Part shown: positions 18,017 to 26,662 of the stretch, piece by piece
How the letters are laid out: each line of letters opens with the position of its first letter
How positions within the stretch are numbered: the stretch's first letter is position 1
Assembly: GCF_000968375.1 (NCBI RefSeq)
Contig: NZ_CP009933.1
Coordinates: 558,001-622,000 of the forward strand
DNA length: 64,000 nucleotides
Direction of reading: 5' to 3'
Origin: Clostridium scatologenes
GTDB lineage: Bacteria; Bacillota; Clostridia; Clostridiales; Clostridiaceae
The notes under the pieces: model-generated
The model's database searches: none
Told to the model about the DNA's origin: nothing
The model's input: the letters and a program-made list of their open reading frames with translations, nothing else
Position numbers and translations under genes: made by a program

Positions 18017-19588
18017 ATGAATAAGTTTTTTAAAAATGTATTAGGCATTGTTTTGGTAAGTACAATGAGTTTATCATTGATGGCTGGTTGTGGAAATTCT
18101 AAAGATAAATCTAATGTATCAAAAAAAGGTGGAGAAGTTACTATTGCTGTAACCAGTTTTGCTGATACTTTAGAACCAACACAGCAGTATTTTAGTTGGG
18201 TAATAACTAGATATGGAGTAGGAGAAACCCTAGTTAGATTTAATGAAAAAGGTGGAATTGAACCTTGTTTGGCTGAAAGCTTCCAATCTAGCGAGGATGG
18301 AAAGACGTGGACATTTAAAATCCGTAAAGGTGTTAAATTTTCTAATGGAGATGATATGACTCCAGACATGGTAAAGAAATCCTTAGAGCGTACTTTTAAA
18401 TTAAGCAAGCGTGCAGTTTCTTTCTTTGAATTAGCTTCTATGGAAGTTGAGGGTCAGAATCTTAAAATTACTACAAAAGAACCAGTTGCAATACTTCCTG
18501 GAAGTTTAGCTGATCCATTGTTCTTGATTGTTGATACAAATGCTAATAAAGACTCTATTGCAATGAAAGGACCAATTTGCACAGGACCTTATGCTGTAGA
18601 ATCTTTTAAGCCAACAGATTCTTGTGTAGTTGTAAAAAATAAGAATTATTGGAATGGTGATGTACCCTTGGATAAGGTTACCTTTAAATGTATAGAAGAT
18701 CAGACAACTCGTTCTATGGCATTGCAGACAGGTGAGGCTGATATTGCATACAATTTAAAAGCAGAAAACTTATCTGAGTTTAAAGATACTGATAAGTACA
18801 ACATACAGAAATTACAATCTTTACGAGCTACTTTTGCTTTTATGAATCAGAAAGGTCCATTAAATGATTTGAAACTAAGACAAGCACTTATACGTGGATT
18901 GGATAAACAAACTTATTGTAATGTTTTATTGGAAGGCGGTGCAACAGCTGGAAAAGCACCAGTACCTCCAACTCTTGATTTTGGATTTAATGAATTAAAG
19001 GATGAAAATAGCTATAATCCAGAAGGAGCAAAAGCATTATTGAAAGAAGCTGGTTATAAAGATATAGATGGTGATAGCTTTGTTGAGACACCAGATGGAA
19101 AACCATTACAATTAAATTTCGTTATATATACTAGTCGTAAAGAATTGAATGTTTATGCACAGGCTGCTCAGGTAAGTTTGAAAAAAATTGGTTTAAATGT
19201 TAAGTTAAATACCGTTAGTTATGAAACACTATTAGATACAAGAGATTCTGGTAAATTCGACTTGTTAATTTGGAATGTGTTAGTGGCAAATACAGGAGAT
19301 CCAGAAAAGTATTTACGTGAGAATTGGTACAGTACATCTGCATCTAATCAGACAGGGTACAATAATGCAGAGGTAGATAAGCTTTTAAATCAACTTTCCA
19401 AAGAATTTGATAAAGATTCAAGAAAAAAATTAATTATACAAATTCAACAGTTAATTATGAATGATGCATCAACAGTTTTCTTTGGATATGAAACTACTTA
19501 TCTATTCTCATCAAAAAGAGTAAAAGGGGTTAATATGTATCCAAATGATTATTATTGGTTAACAAAGGATATTACACTGGCAAAATAA
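18017..19588 (+). CDS. NikA/CntA-type binding lipoprotein (operon 2)
   Basis: This 523-residue SBP_bac_5 protein has a lipoprotein signal with the lipobox L-M-A-G-C (C25). It shares the Y-G-V-G-E-T-L motif, L-A-E-S-F and the C-T-G-P-Y hinge with the operon 1 protein, placing both in the metal-binding NikA/CntA-like branch. Control by cobalamin suggests cobalt or a Co-ligand complex as cargo. RBS is AAAGGAA about 10 bases upstream. The following ATPase gene starts 11 bases after its stop. Confidence 0.88.
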   Translation: MNKFFKNVLGIVLVSTMSLSLMAGCGNSKDKSNVSKKGGEVTIAVTSFADTLEPTQQYFSWVITRYGVGETLVRFNEKGGIEPCLAESFQSSEDGKTWTFKIRKGVKFSNGDDMTPDMVKKSLERTFKLSKRAVSFFELASMEVEGQNLKITTKEPVAILPGSLADPLFLIVDTNANKDSIAMKGPICTGPYAVESFKPTDSCVVVKNKNYWNGDVPLDKVTFKCIEDQTTRSMALQTGEADIAYNLKAENLSEFKDTDKYNIQKLQSLRATFAFMNQKGPLNDLKLRQALIRGLDKQTYCNVLLEGGATAGKAPVPPTLDFGFNELKDENSYNPEGAKALLKEAGYKDIDGDSFVETPDGKPLQLNFVIYTSRKELNVYAQAAQVSLKKIGLNVKLNTVSYETLLDTRDSGKFDLLIWNVLVANTGDPEKYLRENWYSTSASNQTGYNNAEVDKLLNQLSKEFDKDSRKKLIIQIQQLIMNDASTVFFGYETTYLFSSKRVKGVNMYPNDYYWLTKDITLAK

Positions 19589-19599
19589 AGGAGTATATT

Positions 19600-20406
19600 A
19601 TGTTAAGAATTGATGATTTGACAGTTCAATATGGTAAACAAAAGCCTACTATAGAACATTTTAATCTTTCTATGAAGAAAGGTGAAGTCATTAGTGTAGT
19701 TGGAGAAAGTGGAAGTGGAAAAACTACAGTTATTCGAGCAATATTAGGTGCTTTGCCTGAGGCTGGAAAAGTAACCGATGGATATATTGAATTTCAAGGC
19801 AAATCCTTATTAGGAATACATAAGGATGAATGGAGAAAACTAAGAGGAACAAAAATGTCAATGATTTTTCAGGATTGTGGAGGAACTTTAAATCCCTTAA
19901 GGAAGATTGGGAAACAGTATGTAGAATATATTTGTACTCATAGTGATGTATCTAAACATGAAGCCTTTGAAAAAGCTGTTTCTATGCTGGAAAAAATGCA
20001 GCTTCCTGATTGTGAAAACATTATGAAAAGTTATCCTCACCAGTTGAGTGGGGGGATGCGGCAAAGAGTAGGAATCGCAATTGCAATGACCTTTAATCCA
20101 GAACTATTATTGGCGGATGAACCTACTAGTGCACTTGATGTTACCACTCAGGCACAAATCGTAAGTCAGATGATGAAGCTTAGAGATACTTATAATACAG
20201 GGATAATTATTGTGACTCATAACTTAGGTATAGCTGCATATATGTCAGATAAACTGATTGTTATGAAACATGGGGAAATTGTAGATCAAGGAACAAGAGA
20301 TGAAGTTATAAATCATCCTACTAGCGAGTACACAAAAAAGTTGTTGAATGCAATACCTGAAATTAGGGGGGAATCTTTTTGTTTAAAGAGTCGGATATTA
20401 TCTTAG
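19600..20406 (+). CDS. NikD-type ATPase (operon 2)
   Basis: This 268-residue ATPase has G-E-S-G-S-G-K-T-T, L-S-G-G-M-R-Q-R and L-L-A-D-E-P-T. I start it at ATG 19600 behind AAGGAG; the frame extends upstream into the binding-protein gene without a useful start. Its last 28 bases overlap the next ATPase gene in another frame, the same arrangement as in operon 1, so the pair is probably translationally coupled. Confidence 0.92.
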   Translation: MLRIDDLTVQYGKQKPTIEHFNLSMKKGEVISVVGESGSGKTTVIRAILGALPEAGKVTDGYIEFQGKSLLGIHKDEWRKLRGTKMSMIFQDCGGTLNPLRKIGKQYVEYICTHSDVSKHEAFEKAVSMLEKMQLPDCENIMKSYPHQLSGGMRQRVGIAIAMTFNPELLLADEPTSALDVTTQAQIVSQMMKLRDTYNTGIIIVTHNLGIAAYMSDKLIVMKHGEIVDQGTRDEVINHPTSEYTKKLLNAIPEIRGESFCLKSRILS

Positions 20407-21344
20407 AAACTAAAAATATTGTAAAACAGTTTCCTATATCCAAAAATCGAACCCTTACAGCATGTAATGATATTAGCCTTAATGTATATAAACAGAAAAC
20501 TTTAGGAATTGTTGGGGAAAGTGGTTGTGGAAAATCTACTTTTGTACGTACTTTGATTCAAATAGATCCTCCAACAAAGGGAGAAATATTTTTTCATGAT
20601 AAAAATATTTTAGAGTTATCAAAAAAAGAAAAATGGCTGAATCGTCAGAACATGCAAATGGTATTTCAAGATCCATTGGCTTCATTTAACCCTAAAATGA
20701 AAGTGATAGATATTTTGACAGAGCCACTTATGAATTTTGGACGCTTAAGTAAGAAGGAAAAGGGATTAAAAGCAAAAGAATTACTTGAACTAGTTGAATT
20801 GCCTGAAAATTTTCTTTATAGATTTCCACATAATATGAGTGGAGGGCAAAGGCAGCGAATTAGTATTGCTAGAGCACTTTCTCTGGAACCTGAAATTTTA
20901 ATATGTGATGAGGCTACTTCTTCTTTAGATGTTTCTATACAAAAAAATATTATTGATTTATTAGTCAAACTTCAAAAAGAAAAAAGTATAAGTATTATAT
21001 TTATTTGTCATGATATCGCATTGATTCAGACATTTGCTCATCAAATTGCAGTAATGTATAAGGGGCATATAGTGGAAATAATACCAGGAGATCAAGTTGG
21101 AGAGAATGCTTCCCATCCATATACGCAGACATTATTGGAAGCATTGTTTTCAATTCATATGGATCGCAATAAAAAAATAGAACCTATGGAATATGAAGTT
21201 GATAGGACACTTGATTTTTCATCAGGATGTATATTTCAAAATCGATGTAAGTACTGCATAAAAAAGTGTAGAGAGGATAAGCCTACATTGCATAAAATTG
21301 CTCTAGGACATCAGGTAGCATGCCATCGTGTTACTCATGAATAA
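20379..21344 (+). CDS. NikE-type ATPase (operon 2)
   Basis: This 321-residue ATPase starts at TTG 20379 behind AGGGGGG. It has G-E-S-G-C-G-K-S-T, M-S-G-G-Q-R-Q-R and D-E-A-T-S-S-L-D, and a C-terminal cysteine cluster (S-G-C-I-F-Q-N-R-C-K-Y-C then A-C-H) as in its operon 1 counterpart. It completes the BCADE set. About 100 bases without a clear terminator separate it from the M14-type hydrolase, which may be part of the same transcript. Confidence 0.92.
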   Translation: MFKESDIILETKNIVKQFPISKNRTLTACNDISLNVYKQKTLGIVGESGCGKSTFVRTLIQIDPPTKGEIFFHDKNILELSKKEKWLNRQNMQMVFQDPLASFNPKMKVIDILTEPLMNFGRLSKKEKGLKAKELLELVELPENFLYRFPHNMSGGQRQRISIARALSLEPEILICDEATSSLDVSIQKNIIDLLVKLQKEKSISIIFICHDIALIQTFAHQIAVMYKGHIVEIIPGDQVGENASHPYTQTLLEALFSIHMDRNKKIEPMEYEVDRTLDFSSGCIFQNRCKYCIKKCREDKPTLHKIALGHQVACHRVTHE

Positions 21345-21450
21345 TAGTGCTTTACCACTTAAGGTAAATATAGGGTTAACTACGACTTTTGTTAAATTAC
21401 ATTATAATTGAATAAAATATATATGTTAAGTAAGGAAGGTATAATGGTTT

Positions 21451-22416
21451 ATGAAAACAATGAAAATAGGAAATATATGCGCTGAGGCTGGAGAAAAGTC
21501 ATCAGGATATGTAAAAGTTAAAGGGACAGATATAGAACTCCCAGTTACTGTTATTTGCGGAGAAAAGGAAGGAAAAACAGTATTCATTTCAGGAGGTGTA
21601 CATAATGCAGAATATGTAGGAATTCAAACAGCAATTGAAATAGCTGATGAAATCTTACCATCAAAGCTTACAGGAAATCTTATTATATTACATTTGATGA
21701 ATAGAACTGGATTTGAACACCGAACTATGAGTTTGGTTTATGAAGATGGAAAAAATCTAAATAGAGAATTCCCAGGAAGTGATCAAGGAACAGTGGCAGA
21801 TAAAATCTGCCATACCGTTGTAACAGAATTTCAAAAAAATGCAGACTATTATATTGATCTTCATTGTGGAGATGGATATGAGGAGTTAATACCTTATGTA
21901 TATTGTGTAGGAGCAGCAGCTCCAGAGGTAGTGCATAAAGCAAGACAGATGGCTGAACTAGTAAATGTTCCTTATTTGGTGCAATCTCCTTGTGTTAGTG
22001 GTGGTTCTTACAATTATGCAGGTTCCTGTGGAATTCCTAGTATTCTAATTGAGAGAGGTTGCATGGGACGGTGGTCGAAAGAAGAAGTAGAACTAGGAAA
22101 ACAGGATGTTAGAAATGTTCTACGCTATTTGGGAGTTTTGGAGGGAAATGTTTCTCAAAGAACTTATAATCCTGTTGATGTAGGAAATGTTATTTACAAA
22201 AATGCTGAACATTCGGGATGTTGGTATCCGACTAAAAAAGTAGGATATACTTTCAAAAATGGGGAAGTATTAGGTGAAGTTAAGGATTATTTTGGTAATG
22301 TGTTAGAAACCTGTGTTGCTGAAATGAATGGAATATTACTTTACCAAGTTGGTAGTTTATGTATTATTAAGGGTGGTCCTATGGTGGCTTATGGGGAAAA
22401 TCCAAATGAGAAATAG
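21451..22416 (+). CDS. Aspartoacylase/succinylglutamate desuccinylase-like M14 hydrolase
   Basis: This 321-residue zinc hydrolase of the AstE/AspA branch has the metal-binding G-G-V-H-N-A-E (H51, E54) and D-L-H-C-G-D (H138), with a R-G-C-M-G-R-W-S segment near residue 205 that resembles the substrate end of the site. The family cleaves N-acyl or peptide-like bonds of small molecules. Standing after a riboswitch-controlled metal-complex importer and before an EamA exporter, it could process an imported ligand; this is inference from context. RBS is AAGGAAGG, with some 15 bases to the ATG. Confidence 0.8.
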   Translation: MKTMKIGNICAEAGEKSSGYVKVKGTDIELPVTVICGEKEGKTVFISGGVHNAEYVGIQTAIEIADEILPSKLTGNLIILHLMNRTGFEHRTMSLVYEDGKNLNREFPGSDQGTVADKICHTVVTEFQKNADYYIDLHCGDGYEELIPYVYCVGAAAPEVVHKARQMAELVNVPYLVQSPCVSGGSYNYAGSCGIPSILIERGCMGRWSKEEVELGKQDVRNVLRYLGVLEGNVSQRTYNPVDVGNVIYKNAEHSGCWYPTKKVGYTFKNGEVLGEVKDYFGNVLETCVAEMNGILLYQVGSLCIIKGGPMVAYGENPNEK

Positions 22417-22443
22417 TTTAGCAAATTAAACATTTTTACTTAT

Positions 22444-22470
22444 GGGGGAAATCATTTTTTGATTTCTCCT
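22444..22470 (+). terminator. Hairpin between hydrolase and EamA genes
   Basis: GGGGAAATCA pairs with TGATTTCTCC around a T-rich loop. There is no T tract after it, so it may only attenuate or stabilise the transcript. Confidence 0.4.
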
Positions 22471-22507
22471 CTTAGTATGTTGAAATATATAAAGACGAGG
22501 AGCAAAT

Positions 22508-23440
22508 ATGGCAAATAATAAAAAAATCAATTTAGATAAAATACTTACCAATAAGAGATATATAGTGTTATTATGTATATTATGTACTTTCTTATGGGGG
22601 AGTGCATATCCAGCAATCAAATTAGGATATGATTTTTTTTATATACAATCAAAGGATAGCTTTTCAAAATTACTATTTGCAGGGTATAGATTTTTTTTGG
22701 CAGGCATAATTTTAATGTTTATACAGAAAGCTATGGGGAAAAGCGTAATGCCTAAAGTTTTATCAGATTTTAAAAGTCTAACTCTTTTAGGGGTTGTCCA
22801 TACTCTTTTGCAGTATGTTTTTCTTTATATTGGTATGGCAAATACCACAGGGGTAAAAAGTTCTATATTAGGTTCTGTAGGGGTTTTTGTGAGTATTGTA
22901 TTAGCACATTTTATTTATAAGAATGATAAGTTATCCTTAAATAAAATTATAGGCTGTATCATAGGATTTTTAGGGATAATTATAATTAATTTTGAAGGAA
23001 AAGGTTTGAATATATCATTTAATTTAACTGGTGATGGATTTGTAATTTTATCTACTGTGATGGGGTCTGTTGGCAGTATATACAATAAAGAATTGGTAAA
23101 AAAGAATGATGTATTTGTGGCAACAATATGGCAGCTTATATTAGGCAGTTCAATGTTGATAGTTATAGGGAAATTTGCGGGTGGTAGCTTAATTTTTACA
23201 TCAGCTAAATGCTGGATTTTATTATTATATATGGCTCTTTTATCATCTGTTTCGTTAGTGATATGGTCTGCGTTATATAAACATAACAAAGTTGGTAAGA
23301 TTGCTATTTACAGCTTCCTAATACCTGTATTTGGTGCATTATTATCTGCTATTTTATTAGGAGATTCTATATGGGATATGAAGAGCTTGGCAGCATTAGT
23401 TTTAGCTTGTATTGGCATATGGATTGTTAATAGGGAATAA
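22508..23440 (+). CDS. EamA/DMT-family transporter
   Basis: This 310-residue membrane protein has ten predicted helices in two EamA halves. F-L-W-G-S-A-Y-P-A-I-K in helix 1 is the standard start of the family. DMT proteins export metabolites or amino acids; in Pseudomonas a DMT protein (CntI) exports the metallophore pseudopaline. Being downstream of the B12-regulated importer and its hydrolase makes a similar role imaginable, but specificity cannot be read from sequence. RBS GAGGAG. A bidirectional terminator follows. Confidence 0.85.
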   Translation: MANNKKINLDKILTNKRYIVLLCILCTFLWGSAYPAIKLGYDFFYIQSKDSFSKLLFAGYRFFLAGIILMFIQKAMGKSVMPKVLSDFKSLTLLGVVHTLLQYVFLYIGMANTTGVKSSILGSVGVFVSIVLAHFIYKNDKLSLNKIIGCIIGFLGIIIINFEGKGLNISFNLTGDGFVILSTVMGSVGSIYNKELVKKNDVFVATIWQLILGSSMLIVIGKFAGGSLIFTSAKCWILLLYMALLSSVSLVIWSALYKHNKVGKIAIYSFLIPVFGALLSAILLGDSIWDMKSLAALVLACIGIWIVNRE

Positions 23441-23485
23441 TATGGATATAAATTATTGTTTATAGGTTCATTTCTTATAAAATAG

Positions 23486-23532
23486 AGCCTATATCTTATT
23501 TTATATGATAATTTAAGATATAGGCTGATACT
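23486..23532. terminator. Bidirectional terminator
   Basis: AGCCTATATCTTA pairs exactly with TAAGATATAGGCT around a 15-nt AT-rich loop, with a T-rich tail. It lies between the convergent EamA and radical SAM genes. Confidence 0.75.
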
Positions 23533-23544
23533 ATTTTTACTAAT

Positions 23545-24597
23545 TTAGTCTAGGGAATTTGTTTTTACGAGATATTCAAAATCCAATGGAATTTTACTTT
23601 CATCGCCTCGACGTATGTTGGTAAATCCGCATTCAAATAACATTTTACGGCAGCGTGCCATATCCATACCGCGATTTTTAGAGGTATCTGACTGACAATC
23701 TCGAGGATTTGCTCCGCTTTCTGCAGTAATGATATTTGCACCTGATGCATAACTAAGCTGATTTGGTTCATGAACACCCATGTAAGCCATGGTAGGTAAG
23801 GTAACAGTACAGAGTGCAATAACAGCAACTATATGGGCAAGCCTTAGTTCGCTAATTTGACCATACTTTGCAAAAGGTGTACCCGGTACTGGTACTCTAC
23901 GCATTGCAGCATGCTGGTATATTCCCATTTCTGCACCAATAAATATGTTATCAACTAATTGATCTATTGTGTGCTCAGGACCAATTGGTTCACAACAGGT
24001 ATACAGTTCTAAACCAGCATCAAGAGCGTTTTGCATTGTCTTGATACGATTTTCAGGTTTTAAGCTTGTATCTATACCTTCTCCTAAACGACAAACATGG
24101 TATACACCAGTAATGCCAGCCTTCTTTATTTCTTTAAATGTATCAAGGTCAGTATCACCTATATTTGACCATAACTGTGTGGTTGGTGGAGCAATCTTTT
24201 TTGCATAATGTATAGTATTTAAAAAATTTTCTAGATCATACTCATGCATTGTCATAAGATAAAGTGCATATAGATCTCCTTCTTTACAGAAACTTATCAT
24301 TTTCTCTTGTAGTTCCTCCTGACCAATACGGCTTGGTTCAAACTTTGTATGTCCATCGCCAAAGGTACAGAATTTGCATTTCCCAGGGCAGGGGGATATT
24401 TCTACACCAATTTGTCCAAGTATGATGGCAGAATTATCATTTTTGCTTCGGATTATAGAATTTGCGGTATTGCGTATTAGTCCAGATGCATAACTTGTTT
24501 CGTCAATAGACAGCAGGTATTTACACTCTTCTCGGTTTAGGCGAATATTACTCCAGGACTTATCAAGAATTTGCTGAAGTTTTTGTTCAATTTTCAT
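23545..24597 (-). CDS. BioB/HydE-like radical SAM enzyme
   Basis: This 350-residue radical SAM protein binds its [4Fe-4S] cluster through C70-P-G-K-C74-K-F-C77 (CxxxCxxC). Its barrel sequence (E-L-Y-T-C-C-E-P-I-G-P-E-H-T, A-A-M-R-R-V-P-V-P-G-T-P) places it in the biotin-synthase/HydE/PylB-like class. I start it at ATG 24597 behind GGAGGCG; that start overlaps the preceding stop by 11 bases, implying coupling. It is the last gene of a four-gene operon with an ArsS-like radical SAM protein. The reaction is unknown. Confidence 0.8.
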   Translation of the reverse strand: MKIEQKLQQILDKSWSNIRLNREECKYLLSIDETSYASGLIRNTANSIIRSKNDNSAIILGQIGVEISPCPGKCKFCTFGDGHTKFEPSRIGQEELQEKMISFCKEGDLYALYLMTMHEYDLENFLNTIHYAKKIAPPTTQLWSNIGDTDLDTFKEIKKAGITGVYHVCRLGEGIDTSLKPENRIKTMQNALDAGLELYTCCEPIGPEHTIDQLVDNIFIGAEMGIYQHAAMRRVPVPGTPFAKYGQISELRLAHIVAVIALCTVTLPTMAYMGVHEPNQLSYASGANIITAESGANPRDCQSDTSKNRGMDMARCRKMLFECGFTNIRRGDESKIPLDFEYLVKTNSLD

Positions 24598-25054
24598 TTT
24601 TTTCGCCTCCATTAGTGTTATCCTGTGATAATATCTCACCTAAAATTTCTGTGACATAGCTTACTAATTTAGGACAAAAGTTAAATAGCAATCCTTTTTC
24701 TAAAATAATTTTCATTTCTTCTGGTTTGCTTATGTCATAGCCTAATAATTCACGACAAACTGTAGAATTATACTTCATTAAAAATTTTTCTCTAAATTCC
24801 ATTATTTTTGATATATTCTCATTTTTAGTATCAGAGGTATTTGGCAAATAGTGTCCATATTTTAAACCAATTGCCATAAGTGCACCAATGACTGCACCAC
24901 AGGTTTCACCGCAGAACATGCCGCCGCCAAAGCTGGCAGCGATCTTATTTGTCTGCTTTGTATCCATACCAAGTTCTTGAGCAAAACTGCTTAGCACCAC
25001 CTGGCCGCAATCAAAACCCTGCTTAAACAATTCTACAATTTTATTTTCTTTCAT
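24587..25054 (-). CDS. C_GCAxxG_C_C family redox-type protein
   Basis: This 155-residue protein has the spaced cysteine pattern of the C_GCAxxG_C_C family: C16 in F-D-C-G-Q, C48 and C52 in F-C-G-E-T-C-G-A, and C127 in F-C-P-K, within glycine-rich helical segments (A-S-F-G-G-G-M). The family is found in anaerobes beside redox and radical SAM genes and is presumed to handle electrons or metal; no activity is established. It lies between two radical SAM genes and overlaps the next one by 11 bases. Confidence 0.8.
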   Translation of the reverse strand: MKENKIVELFKQGFDCGQVVLSSFAQELGMDTKQTNKIAASFGGGMFCGETCGAVIGALMAIGLKYGHYLPNTSDTKNENISKIMEFREKFLMKYNSTVCRELLGYDISKPEEMKIILEKGLLFNFCPKLVSYVTEILGEILSQDNTNGGEKNEN

Positions 25055-25171
25055 TGATGTTTCCTCCCTGCTTCTGAATAAATTTATTTGATATATTTGT
25101 TATTTATTCAACTTTGGCACATATAAAATTTTGACTTAATGTTTTTAAACTGCGAAAGTTGAGTTATTTAT

Positions 25172-26152
25172 CTAAGTAGTAGTTCCTCCACAGCTAGAGC
25201 CACTGCCAGCTGTGCAGGCATAGCAGTGATTTCCAAAAACAATTTTTCTAGAAGTTATAGGCTTTCCTTTTAAATCTTGAATTTGATGAACGCCTTCTAT
25301 TGTCCACCCACGTGCCTGATTAAAATCACAGTCGTACAGTGTGCCATCTATGCCTACTGAAAATTGATTACGGCACATCATATTTTCTAGTGCTGCAGGG
25401 TTAAAGGCAGATACTAAGCGGTTCATATAAGGCTTTAAGTTTCCGCTTCTTACTAAAAAATCACCAAATCGGCCAATAGGGTTGTTTGTAATGGTATACA
25501 ATTGATTGAAAGTGATTTCGTATTTATCCATCAGTTTCTTTTTATACTCTAGAGTCAAGCTGTCTTGCTTCGGAGGTAAAAAGGCACCACCAGGATTGTA
25601 TACTAGATTTAGCACCAAATCTGATGTTTTACCATAGCCTAGTTTATTAAGTTTTTTAAGCATATCAATACAAGCTTTAAAAACTCCATTGCCTCTTTGC
25701 CTATCAGTATCCTTTTCCGAGTAGTAAGGCAGAGATGCTACGATTTCTACTTTATGCTTAGCATATAAGTCTGGAAAATGAGTATAACCTTCTTCTGTTA
25801 GAATAACTAAATTAGATCGAACTATAGTATGTATGTTTTTTCTTGATGCTTCCTCTACAAGCCATTGAAAATCAGGATTCATTTCAGGTGATCCTCCAGT
25901 AATGTCAAGTACAGAAAAGTTATTTTCTTCAAATACCTGTAGACAATCTTTCATAATTTTACGGCTCATCATCTTTGTATGTGTAGGGTCGGCATTCACA
26001 TGACAATGTTTACAGCCTAGGTTGCAGCAGTTGGTGATATTCATTTGCATGATATCTAATTGAGGCTTTGTCATACAAAAGTCTTGACCTTGAACTTTTT
26101 CTGAAAAAGAAGGTATTCCATCAAGTTGTTCCAAACATAAATTCTGTTCCAT
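25172..26152 (-). CDS. ArsS-like radical SAM/Cys-rich (selenodomain) protein
   Basis: This 326-residue protein has the radical SAM motif C43-N-L-G-C47-K-H-C50 and ends in a Cys-rich tail (C-Y-A-C-T-A-G-S-G-S-S-C-G-G). That combination is typical of the 'radical SAM/selenodomain' family, which includes ArsS of arsenosugar synthesis; many relatives carry selenocysteine in the tail, here replaced by cysteine or lost. The AhpD-like gene directly upstream is its usual partner. No arsenite methyltransferase gene (arsM) lies nearby, so an arsenic role is unproven. Confidence 0.85.
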   Translation of the reverse strand: MEQNLCLEQLDGIPSFSEKVQGQDFCMTKPQLDIMQMNITNCCNLGCKHCHVNADPTHTKMMSRKIMKDCLQVFEENNFSVLDITGGSPEMNPDFQWLVEEASRKNIHTIVRSNLVILTEEGYTHFPDLYAKHKVEIVASLPYYSEKDTDRQRGNGVFKACIDMLKKLNKLGYGKTSDLVLNLVYNPGGAFLPPKQDSLTLEYKKKLMDKYEITFNQLYTITNNPIGRFGDFLVRSGNLKPYMNRLVSAFNPAALENMMCRNQFSVGIDGTLYDCDFNQARGWTIEGVHQIQDLKGKPITSRKIVFGNHCYACTAGSGSSCGGTTT

Positions 26153-26164
26153 ATTTGCTCCCTT

Positions 26165-26497
26165 CTAAAGTTCCAGTTTTTTAATTACATTTTTTGCCTG
26201 CATACCATGAGCTAATGTAGCTCCACCCCTAATGGCTGCGGCAACGTGAACAGCTTCAATCATTTGCTCCTGATTTACACCCATTTCTAAAAGTGTCTGA
26301 GCATAGGAATCAATACAATAAGGACATTGGATAGCATGTGCCACTGCAAAAGCAATTAGAGCCTTTTCTCTAGCTGTTAATTCACCATCAGCAAACACCT
26401 CGCTATAATATTCCATAAACTTTTTCCACATTTCAGGTGCGTCTTCTCCCATGTTTCCAAATTGAAGTAAATCTTCTGGATTGTAATAAGTATTCAT
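26165..26497 (-). CDS. AhpD-like carboxymuconolactone decarboxylase-family protein (ArsS partner)
   Basis: This 110-residue protein has the CMD/AhpD core with the redox pair C58-P-Y-C61 and the H-x-x-x-x-C-P-Y-C-I-D-S-Y arrangement of AhpD-type peroxidase-like proteins. Such small proteins are regularly encoded beside radical SAM/selenodomain genes. It is the first gene of the minus-strand operon, behind AGGAGG, with palindromic operators just upstream shared with a divergent PadR gene. It probably supplies thiol redox chemistry to the radical SAM partner. Confidence 0.85.
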   Translation of the reverse strand: MNTYYNPEDLLQFGNMGEDAPEMWKKFMEYYSEVFADGELTAREKALIAFAVAHAIQCPYCIDSYAQTLLEMGVNQEQMIEAVHVAAAIRGGATLAHGMQAKNVIKKLEL

Positions 26498-26524
26498 TAA
26501 TTTTCCTCCTGTAGAATTAGTAGC

Positions 26525-26581
26525 CTATTAGATAATGTCTAATAGTATAGGATAAATAAACTATTAGACATTATCTAATAG
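26525..26581. promoter_or_regulatory. Paired palindromic operators for the divergent PadR regulator
   Basis: Two 21-bp sites, CTATTAGA-N5-TCTAATAG at 26525-26545 and CTATTAGA-N5-TCTAATAG at 26561-26581, are exact reverse complements of each other and each is internally palindromic. They lie between the divergent AhpD-like operon and the padR gene. The second overlaps a -35 box (TAGACA 26565-26570) spaced 17 bp from TATAAT at 26588-26593, so binding should repress padR itself and probably the operon. Confidence 0.85.
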
Positions 26582-26587
26582 TTATGA

Positions 26588-26593
26588 TATAAT
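26588..26593 (+). promoter_or_regulatory. -10 box of the padR promoter
   Basis: A perfect TATAAT lies 17 bp after TAGACA (26565-26570), which is inside the right-hand palindrome. The geometry fits autorepression. Confidence 0.6.
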
Positions 26594-26662
26594 TCTATAA
26601 TCTTATGAATAGTCTGTCAATATGAATGTTAATATAATTTTAATTTAAGAGGTGATTATTAT

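Noticed and set aside
17851..18408. 185-codon minus-strand frame opposite the operon 2 binding-protein start
   Set aside because: It spans the end of the permease and the signal peptide of the binding protein, both well supported; the product matches nothing.
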